Part shown: positions 1 through 5,142 of the stretch, piece by piece
Position numbering within the stretch: position 1 is the first letter of the stretch
Layout of the letters: each line of letters opens with the position of its first letter
NCBI GenBank assembly: GCA_903886165.1
Contig: CAISLL010000227.1
Span: 1 to 8,786, forward strand
Reading direction: 5' to 3'
Origin: an uncultured beta proteobacterium
Lineage (GTDB): Bacteria; Pseudomonadota; Gammaproteobacteria; Burkholderiales; Burkholderiaceae_C
DNA: 8,786 nt
Notes under the pieces: generated by a model
What the model was told of the DNA's origin: nothing
The model's input: only the letters and a program-made list of their open reading frames with translations
Database searches by the model: none
Translations under genes and position numbers: made by a program

Positions 1-168
1 GCCCGAGGCCTTGTTGTACTCGGCCGCCCACTTCGCATAAATGGGGGCTGGAAACGTGGCACCGGCACCGGTGATGCTTTGGGCACTGGCGATGTTGCCA
101 AGGGTGGTTACGCCAAAGAAGGCCAGCGCAGTGGTCGCCAAAATCGATTTGATGGGGTTTGTCTTCAT
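1..168 (-). CDS. pstS: PstS, phosphate ABC transporter substrate-binding protein (N-terminal part only)
   Basis: Only the first 56 codons are inside the window; the gene continues past position 1. PstS binds inorganic phosphate in the periplasm and hands it to the PstCAB transporter. Residues 1-29 form a typical Sec signal peptide: Lys at 2 and 7, a hydrophobic core at about 9-24, and a likely cleavage after ASA (27-29). The mature start SITGAGATFPAPIYAKWAAE is the family signature. T38 and F39 correspond to the phosphate-contacting Thr10/Phe11 of mature E. coli PstS. The ATG start is supported by AAGGA six bases upstream. The gene is divergent from ppx and preceded by Pho boxes, so it should be induced on phosphate starvation. 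pstC, pstA, pstB and phoU probably follow outside the window (inference). The identity is very secure. Confidence 0.95.
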   Translation of the reverse strand, partial: MKTNPIKSILATTALAFFGVTTLGNIASAQSITGAGATFPAPIYAKWAAEYNKASG

Positions 169-223
169 GAGAATCCTTCAGTTGGTAAAGCCTTTGAGAA
201 CCGGGATTGATTCAACAGAACGT

Positions 224-257
224 AATTTACGACAGTAATATGTCAGGCGTGTGACAA
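224..257 (-). promoter_or_regulatory. Triple Pho box and -10 region of the pstS promoter
   Basis: On the minus strand three PhoB-type heptamers follow one another at exact 11-base steps: TTGTCAC (257-251), CTGACAT (246-240) and CTGTCGT (235-229). The E. coli Pho box is two CTGTCAT-like heptamers separated by four bases. The first two heptamers here fit that layout, and exactly 10 bases after them comes TAAATT (229-224), a reasonable -10 box at the distance seen in the E. coli phoA promoter. PhoB would replace -35 recognition. The predicted start near 217 leaves a leader of about 50 bases before pstS. The third heptamer overlaps the proposed -10, so either two PhoB dimers bind or the true -10 lies further down. 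Whether the site also affects ppx is unknown. Confidence 0.8.
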
Positions 258-268
258 CTATCGCCAAG

Positions 269-291
269 CCGCCCTGAAGCCCGCAGGGTGG
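269..291. repeat. Hairpin between pstS and ppx
   Basis: CCGCCCTG (269-276) can pair with CAGGGTGG (284-291) across a seven-base loop, giving an eight-pair stem with one G-U pair in one orientation. No T-run follows on either strand, so it is not a convincing intrinsic terminator. It lies between the Pho boxes and the ppx promoter and might insulate the two divergent genes or act in a longer ppx leader. The function is unknown and the pairing could be chance in GC-rich DNA. Confidence 0.35.
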
Positions 292-362
292 GCGTTTCAT
301 TTGTGGGAAAGCCTCAAGACTTGCGAAAACCTTGCGTTCAGACCCGCACGTGCCATTTGAAA

Positions 363-371
363 TGCTATGCT
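363..371 (+). promoter_or_regulatory. Extended -10 promoter of ppx, possibly giving a leaderless mRNA
   Basis: TGCTATGCT (363-371) matches the extended -10 form TGnTATnnT. No good -35 is seen at 17 bases, which is usual for extended -10 promoters. The hexamer TATGCT ends seven bases before the ATG at 379, so transcription would begin at or next to that codon. No Shine-Dalgarno sequence precedes 379. The match is by eye and unproven. Confidence 0.45.
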
Positions 372-378
372 GGCATCC

Positions 379-1890
379 ATGACCGACACAAAAATGACCG
401 TGCAAAAAAGCAAGCGCCTGGCCGCAGTCGACCTGGGCTCAAACAGCTTCCGACTTGAAATCGGGCGCATCGAACACGGTCAGTTTTACCGCACTGAATA
501 CCTCAAGGAAACTGTACGCCAGGGCAACGGGCTTGACGACAACCGCAATCTGACCCCGCAATCCATGCAACGCGGCTGGGATTGCCTGGCCCGCTTTGGT
601 GAACGACTGGCAGGCTTTGCAGAAACCGAGGTCCGAGCCGTGGCCACACAAACCCTGCGCGAAGCCCGAAACCGCGACGAGTTTCTGGGGCCGGGGATGA
701 AAATGCTGGGTTTCCCGATTGACGTGATTTCAGGTCGCGAAGAGGCCCGATTGATCTATCAAGGCGTTGCACAAGCCTTGCCAAACACCCAGGAACGACG
801 GCTGGTCATAGACATCGGTGGGCGATCTACCGAATTGATATTGGGCCAGGGGCATCAGCCCATACAAATGGAGTCTTACCGGGTAGGGAGCATCGCCTGG
901 TCGATGCGCTATTTCACTGACAACCAATTTACAAAGCGCTCGTTCCAGGTTGCCGAGATTGCTGCCAAAGCGGTGCTGGATGAGGCGCTGATGATTTACC
1001 CGCGCGACCAATGGGACACAGCCTATGGTTCAGCCGGCACAGTCAACGCGGTGGTTGACGTGCTGGTGGCGGCCGGATGGCCTGCCGGATCCGTCACCCA
1101 AGAGGGACTGGACTGGCTGCAAGACAAACTCCTGCTTGCGCAAAATGTTGACCGATTGAAGCTGGCAGGCATGCGGGAAGACCGCAAAGCGATCATCGGT
1201 GGCGGTTTGAGTGTTCTGAGGGCGCTGTTTGATCTGCTGGGCATCAGGCGCCTGGAGCAGGCCAGCGGAGGTTTGCGGCATGGTCTTTTGCAGGACATGT
1301 TCGGCAATGGTCAACAACACATTGACTTGCGCGACCATTCCGTGGAACGCCTGGCCGCCAAGTTTGGCGCCGATCCGGTCCATGGACAGCGTGTCGGGAG
1401 GGTTGCCAATACCCTCTTCAAGCAAGTGGTGGTCGGTACCGCCGATCAGCGGGTGACCCGAAAACTGACCTGGGCGGCACAACTTCACGAGATTGGCAGC
1501 CATATTTCGCACAGCGACAGCCACAAACACGGCGCCTACATTCTTGACAATGCCGATGCCATGGGGTTTGCACTCACCGAATTACACAAACTGAGCCAAC
1601 TGGTGCTGGGACACCGGGGCAAACTGCGCAAGCTGGAGGCAGATTTTGAAGACGCGATGTTTGTCCAACAGTTGTTGGTGTTACGCGCCGCGGTCGCCCT
1701 GTGCCATGCCAGACGCGACCCGGACCTGAAGGGCGTGAGCCTTCTCAGGGACGCCAAAAATGCGCGGCAATTCAAGCTAAAACTGTCCAATGGATGGGTC
1801 AAAGCCTACCCGCAGTCTGCCTACCTGTTGAACGAGGAAAGCGTGGCTTGGCAAAAAACGCCCTGGTCTCTGGAAGTCGTGGTCGGCTGA
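379..1890 (+). CDS. ppx: Exopolyphosphatase (Ppx/GppA family)
   Basis: Predicted to remove terminal phosphates from inorganic polyphosphate in the cytoplasm; family members may also hydrolyse pppGpp. The 503-residue product is close to E. coli Ppx (513). Motifs in order: the ASKHA phosphate loop DLGSNSFRL (18-26), TQTLREARN (90-98), SGREEARLIYQG (118-129) with Glu122 at the expected place of the catalytic glutamate, a second nucleotide/phosphate loop DIGGRSTEL (145-153), and GSAGTVNAV (217-225). The C-terminal half has the degenerate HD-like region LHEIGSHISHSDSHKHGAYI (369-388), as in E. coli Ppx. The second loop has Arg149 where many homologues have Gly. I chose the ATG at 379 because the upstream ATG at 367 lies inside the apparent -10 box; 394 is a further in-frame option. 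Divergence from pstS fits phosphate-reserve metabolism. The family is certain; Ppx versus GppA specificity is less so. Confidence 0.92.
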   Translation: MTDTKMTVQKSKRLAAVDLGSNSFRLEIGRIEHGQFYRTEYLKETVRQGNGLDDNRNLTPQSMQRGWDCLARFGERLAGFAETEVRAVATQTLREARNRDEFLGPGMKMLGFPIDVISGREEARLIYQGVAQALPNTQERRLVIDIGGRSTELILGQGHQPIQMESYRVGSIAWSMRYFTDNQFTKRSFQVAEIAAKAVLDEALMIYPRDQWDTAYGSAGTVNAVVDVLVAAGWPAGSVTQEGLDWLQDKLLLAQNVDRLKLAGMREDRKAIIGGGLSVLRALFDLLGIRRLEQASGGLRHGLLQDMFGNGQQHIDLRDHSVERLAAKFGADPVHGQRVGRVANTLFKQVVVGTADQRVTRKLTWAAQLHEIGSHISHSDSHKHGAYILDNADAMGFALTELHKLSQLVLGHRGKLRKLEADFEDAMFVQQLLVLRAAVALCHARRDPDLKGVSLLRDAKNARQFKLKLSNGWVKAYPQSAYLLNEESVAWQKTPWSLEVVVG

Positions 1891-1900
1891 TCCATAGGCT

Positions 1901-2233
1901 CTAGACTTTGGGCTTGTCACTGTGAGACACGTCGAAGCCATCGGCAACATACGCCGGGCCCTTCATCAACCACACAATGATGCAGCCAATGCCCACTGTC
2001 AACACCGCAGTCCAGATGAAAATCCCCAGCCCGATCATGACGAAGTCAAAGGTCTGAATCTGATGCTCGATCTCTCCCGCCGTGCCTTGATTGAACAGCA
2101 AGCGGCCCAAGCCCGCCAATGCAGCTGGCAACACGGTACCGGCGAGCAGCACGCTGGGCAGCATCCGCAGCAAACGCACCTCAAAACCATAAGGCGTCCG
2201 CCGGTAACCTGGAAGTTTGGTGAGCCAGTTCAT
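1901..2233 (-). CDS. Small two-helix inner-membrane protein of unknown function
   Basis: I do not recognise a named family. The 110-residue protein has a basic N-terminus (WLTKLPGYRRTPYGFEVRLL), a first hydrophobic helix at about 25-46, a polar, Gln-rich link (about 50-62), a second helix at about 64-90, and a short charged tail ending SHSDKPKV. This suggests two transmembrane spans with both ends probably cytoplasmic by the positive-inside rule. The reading frame stays open to 2266, but the ATG at 2233 fits best: residues upstream (GSGWCLECR) look non-coding, and TAGAAT at 2244-2239 lies five bases before the ATG like a -10 box. No clear ribosome binding site is seen. It lies 85 bases downstream of the acetyltransferase gene on the same strand and ends 10 bases from the ppx stop, tail to tail. 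It may be the last gene of the folP-glmM transcript. Confidence 0.7.
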   Translation of the reverse strand: MNWLTKLPGYRRTPYGFEVRLLRMLPSVLLAGTVLPAALAGLGRLLFNQGTAGEIEHQIQTFDFVMIGLGIFIWTAVLTVGIGCIIVWLMKGPAYVADGFDVSHSDKPKV

Positions 2234-2281
2234 GCGACATTCTAGGCACCATCCGGATCCGGTCATTCAACAGGGTTTTTG

Positions 2282-2299
2282 TTTCAGGCCCAGCTGAAA
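2282..2299. repeat. Inverted repeat after the GNAT gene
   Basis: TTTCAG (2282-2287) and CTGAAA (2294-2299) form a perfect six-base inverted repeat with a six-base loop, 20 bases after the acetyltransferase stop. There is no T-run on the minus strand (CAAAAACCC follows), so it is a poor intrinsic terminator. It could weakly attenuate or protect the 3' end of the glmM-GNAT message. Confidence 0.3.
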
Positions 2300-2318
2300 T
2301 CTGGTCCGACATACGCCA

Positions 2319-2816
2319 TCAAAGCCACTTTTGCAGGAACTGGGCTTGACCCATGTCAGGATCGAGCTGGTAATCGTCAAAACCCAATCGTCGATACAGT
2401 TTTTGTGCAGACAGGTTGCCGGCGAGCACTTCCAGAGTGAGCTTGCAAGCCCCCCTTTCTTTGGCCAGCGCTTCAACCTTCAACAGCATGTACTCGCCCA
2501 GACGCCGCCCACGGTGAGAGGCAGCCACCACCACGTCATGCACATTCACCAGTGGCTGGCAGGCAAAAGTGGAGAAACCTTCCACACAGTTGATCAACCC
2601 AACCGGTAGTCCACCATGTGCGTCATCAAACGCCAGCACGCTGAACATGCTGGGGCGCGCCCTCAATGCAGCAGGCAAATGCTTACGCGCGAAATCAGAC
2701 AACGGTTCTGCTCCACCCATCGGGTCACGCGCGTAGCTGTCAAGCAAGTCCACCAGGGCGCTGATGTGTTGCGGGTGTGAATAATCCGCCTCACAGATGC
2801 GAACATCGGTCTGCAT
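2319..2816 (-). CDS. GNAT-family N-acetyltransferase
   Basis: A cytoplasmic acetyl-CoA-dependent acetyltransferase of the GCN5-related fold; the substrate is unknown. The 165-residue length fits a single GNAT domain. The acetyl-CoA-binding motif A is VNVHDVVVAASHRGRRLGEY (90-109), with the pyrophosphate loop RGRRLG; the usual RxxGxG/A form would have Gly where Arg105 stands. Motif B follows as LEVLAGNLSAQKLYRRLGF (128-146), with Asn134 and the likely general-acid Tyr141. The N-terminal part (ICEADYSHPQHISALVDLLD) is a typical alpha1-alpha2 opening. The ATG lies 13 bases after the glmM stop, with GAGGG upstream overlapping the end of glmM, so the two genes are surely co-transcribed and perhaps translationally coupled. 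Protein, antibiotic or small-amine acetylation are all possible. The layout does not make it a GlmU substitute: glucosamine-1-phosphate acetylation normally uses a different (left-handed beta-helix) fold. Confidence 0.88.
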   Translation of the reverse strand: MQTDVRICEADYSHPQHISALVDLLDSYARDPMGGAEPLSDFARKHLPAALRARPSMFSVLAFDDAHGGLPVGLINCVEGFSTFACQPLVNVHDVVVAASHRGRRLGEYMLLKVEALAKERGACKLTLEVLAGNLSAQKLYRRLGFDDYQLDPDMGQAQFLQKWL

Positions 2817-2829
2817 GGACGGTCAGCCC

Positions 2830-4161
2830 TCAACCACTGATCGTGCGGGCAATGCGCTGGGCGCAGGCCTCGGCTTGTGCGCCGTCACGCGCCTCCACCA
2901 TGACACGCAATAAAGGCTCCGTGCCACTGGCGCGAATCAACACACGACCGGCTTGCCCAAGCTCCGCTTCCACGGCGCGGGTTTCTGCTTCCAGGTTCAC
3001 ACTTGCCTTCCAGTCCTGCCCGGGCTGCAAACGGACATTGACAAGCGTTTGCGGAAACAAGGTAACGTCGCTGAGCAAGTCCGCCAGGCTCCTGCCGCTG
3101 CGCACACTGGTTTGCAGCACTTGCAAGGCAGAAATCAACCCATCGCCGGTGGTGTGTTTGTCCAGCGCCAACAAATGACCGGAACCTTCACCCCCCAGCA
3201 GCCACTGGTTTTTCTCCAGTTCTTCGAGCACATAACGGTCGCCGACTTTGGCGCGGACAAATTGCACACCGCGTGCCTTGATCGCCACTTCCACCGCCAT
3301 ATTGGTCATCAAGGTACCCACCACGCCCGGCACAGGCTCGTTTCGGCGCAAACGGTCATCGACCATCAGGTACAGCAACTCATCACCATTGAATAAGCGG
3401 CCATTCGGGTCCACGACTTGCAAGCGGTCGGCGTCACCATCTAGCGCCACACCAAAATCAGCCCTATGCGTCTTAACCGCAGCAATCAAGGCCTCGGGGT
3501 GGGTGGCACCCACCCCCTTGTTGATGTTAAGGCCATCCGGTGCGCAGCCAATGGAAATCACCTCAGCGCCCAACTCATGAAACACCTTTGGTGCAATGTT
3601 GTAGGCCGCACCATTGGCCGCATCAACCACAATGCGCAAGCCTTTGAGCGTCAGGTTATTGGCAAACGTGCTCTTGCAAAATTCAATATAACGCCCGGCA
3701 GCGTCATCCAGGCGACGTGATCTGCCCAGATTGGCAGAGTTCACCCAGACCGGCGCCGCCATCAGGGTGGTCTCCACATCCATCTCCCAGACATCTGGCA
3801 GCTTGGTGCCTTGCGCACTGAAAAACTTGATGCCGTTGTCGTCAAAGGGGTTGTGGCTGGCACTGATGACCACACCCAGCGATGCCCGCTGCGCGCGCGT
3901 CAGGTACGCCACGCCCGGTGTTGGCAAGGGGCCCAGCAACACCACGTCAACACCGGCAGAATTGAATCCGCTCTCCAGTGCGCTCTCCAGCATGTATCCC
4001 GATATGCGTGTGTCCTTGCCAATCAGCACCGTGGGCCGGGCTTCCGTGCGTTTGAGCACCCGACCCACCGCATGCGCCAGTTTAAGAACGAAATCCGCCG
4101 TGATTGGAGATTGCCCGACTGTGCCGCGAATGCCATCTGTACCAAAAAATTGCCTTGTCAT
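2830..4161 (-). CDS. glmM: Phosphoglucosamine mutase
   Basis: Interconverts glucosamine-6-phosphate and glucosamine-1-phosphate, the step before GlmU in UDP-GlcNAc synthesis for peptidoglycan and lipopolysaccharide; cytoplasmic. The 443 residues match the family (E. coli 445). The start FFGTDGIRGTVG (5-16) is diagnostic. ISASHNPFDDNGIKFF (99-114) holds the phosphoserine Ser102, at the same number as in E. coli. DGDADR (241-246) binds the metal, GEGSGH (324-329) contacts the sugar, and RASGTEPLLRV (410-420) is the C-terminal phosphate-binding loop. All key residues are present. The ATG is preceded by AAGGA with a seven-base spacer. It lies 36 bases after folP and 13 bases before the GNAT gene, all on the same strand, so the three are very probably one transcript. 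The folP-glmM order is that of E. coli. Confidence 0.97.
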   Translation of the reverse strand: MTRQFFGTDGIRGTVGQSPITADFVLKLAHAVGRVLKRTEARPTVLIGKDTRISGYMLESALESGFNSAGVDVVLLGPLPTPGVAYLTRAQRASLGVVISASHNPFDDNGIKFFSAQGTKLPDVWEMDVETTLMAAPVWVNSANLGRSRRLDDAAGRYIEFCKSTFANNLTLKGLRIVVDAANGAAYNIAPKVFHELGAEVISIGCAPDGLNINKGVGATHPEALIAAVKTHRADFGVALDGDADRLQVVDPNGRLFNGDELLYLMVDDRLRRNEPVPGVVGTLMTNMAVEVAIKARGVQFVRAKVGDRYVLEELEKNQWLLGGEGSGHLLALDKHTTGDGLISALQVLQTSVRSGRSLADLLSDVTLFPQTLVNVRLQPGQDWKASVNLEAETRAVEAELGQAGRVLIRASGTEPLLRVMVEARDGAQAEACAQRIARTISG

Positions 4162-4197
4162 TGTTGTTCCTTCACCTGTCGATCAACCAACCGACCA

Positions 4198-5058
4198 TTA
4201 TCGTACGGCTGCAAGCACCCGCAATGCCTGCACCGTTTCCTTCACGTCATGCACCCGCAGCACTGATGCGCCTCGCTCGGCCGCAAGCAGTGCAGCTGCC
4301 AGGCTGGGGGCCAGGCGCTCCCCCACAGGCAATGCGGCGGCTTTGCCGACAACCACCCCCATGCCTGCCAACGACGACTTGCGCGACCAACCCGCCATCA
4401 GGGGATAACCTGCCGTAAGCAGTTCGGTTTGGCGCGCCAGCAAGGAAAAATTTTGTGCCACGGTTTTGCCAAAGCCAATGCCCGGGTCCAGCACGATTCT
4501 GGCCTTTTCAACACCAACCCCTTCCAGATCATGAGCTACATGCTGTAAAAATAATAGTACCTGTGGTACCACATCTCCCTCCATCGGCTGCACCTGCATG
4601 GTCAGCGGTGCCTGATGCATGTGCATCAGGCACACACCGCAGCGTGGGTGCGCGGCAATCACGCGGGGCGCACTCATGCCTTGCGCCGGGCCTTGCCAGC
4701 GCAGTGCCCAGATGTCGTTGACGATGTCTGCGCCCAAATCCAGCACCACCTGCATCACCTGCGGCTTGTAGGTATCCACTGAAACTGGAACACCCAAACC
4801 CACTGCGGCACGAACCACCGGCACGATGCGCGCAAGTTCGTCCTCCTGACTTAATGGCAGCGCACCAGGGCGCGAAGACTCGCCTCCAATGTCCAGAATG
4901 TCGGCGCCATCCAGAATGAGTTGTTCGCAATGGCGAATGGCTGCGGCGACAGTGCGATGTTGTCCGCCATCAGAGAACGAGTCAGGGGTGGTGTTCACGA
5001 TGCCCATGACCTTGGGCATGCTCAAATCAATTTGAAAACGGCTGGTTTGCCATGTCAT
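4198..5058 (-). CDS. folP: Dihydropteroate synthase
   Basis: Condenses 6-hydroxymethyl-7,8-dihydropterin pyrophosphate with p-aminobenzoate to give dihydropteroate in folate synthesis; this is the sulfonamide target. The 286 residues fold as a TIM barrel. Signatures in order: VMGIVNTTPDSFSDGG (17-32), GADILDIGGESSRPGA (51-66), VDTYKP (94-99), NDIWAL (114-119), DPGIGFGKT (191-199), GWSRKS (224-229) and LRVHDV (267-272). The residues expected to contact pterin and phosphate (Asn22, Asp95, Asn114, Lys227, Arg268, His270) are present. The frame also offers GTG three bases earlier, but AAGGGG lies six bases before ATG 5058, so ATG is preferred. A run of rare AT-rich codons encodes Leu168-Leu171. 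The gene begins just beyond the ftsH terminator, so it needs its own promoter or read-through; I see no clear promoter in the roughly 30-base gap. Confidence 0.96.
   Translation of the reverse strand: MTWQTSRFQIDLSMPKVMGIVNTTPDSFSDGGQHRTVAAAIRHCEQLILDGADILDIGGESSRPGALPLSQEDELARIVPVVRAAVGLGVPVSVDTYKPQVMQVVLDLGADIVNDIWALRWQGPAQGMSAPRVIAAHPRCGVCLMHMHQAPLTMQVQPMEGDVVPQVLLFLQHVAHDLEGVGVEKARIVLDPGIGFGKTVAQNFSLLARQTELLTAGYPLMAGWSRKSSLAGMGVVVGKAAALPVGERLAPSLAAALLAAERGASVLRVHDVKETVQALRVLAAVR
4562..4573. repeat. 12-base perfect palindrome inside folP
   Basis: TGTGGTACCACA is a perfect 12-base palindrome, 10 bases to the right of the AT-rich run TAAAAATAATA (4546-4556). It lies within the folP coding sequence (codons for residues 162-166). 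It may be coincidental; no function is claimed. Confidence 0.3.
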
Positions 5059-5064
5059 CACAGG

Positions 5065-5070
5065 CCCCTT
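5065..5070 (-). promoter_or_regulatory. Ribosome binding site of folP
   Basis: AAGGGG on the minus strand with a six-base spacer to ATG 5058 (only three bases to the in-frame GTG at 5061). It decides the start in favour of ATG. Confidence 0.65.
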
Positions 5071-5098
5071 GCGATCATGGGTACAACTGCACCAAACT

Positions 5099-5125
5099 AA
5101 AAAAAACGGGGCCAGAGCCCCGTTT
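5099..5125 (-). terminator. Intrinsic terminator after ftsH
   Basis: On the minus strand AAACGGGGC (5125-5117), loop TCTG, and GCCCCGTTT (5112-5104) form a nine-pair GC-rich stem, and the transcript continues into eight U residues (5106-5099). It begins 17 bases after the ftsH stop. This is a textbook Rho-independent terminator in the ftsH direction only; the opposite strand has no comparable T-run. It separates rlmE-ftsH from folP-glmM-GNAT. Confidence 0.93.
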
Positions 5126-5142
5126 GCGATTGTGTTGCAAGC

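Noticed and set aside
367..369. ATG 12 bases upstream as the ppx start
   Set aside because: It lies inside the apparent -10 hexamer and has no ribosome binding site; 379 fits better, although protein data could overturn this.
2281..2300. Intrinsic terminator after the GNAT gene
   Set aside because: The hairpin is short and followed by an A-rich, not T-rich, sequence on the transcribed strand; kept only as an inverted repeat.
3731..4408. A 225-codon open frame on the plus strand across the glmM/folP junction
   Set aside because: It covers two well-identified genes on the opposite strand and is Ser/Thr/Arg-rich without domains.
5059..5061. GTG as the folP start
   Set aside because: The AAGGGG ribosome binding site is only three bases away from it but six from the following ATG.
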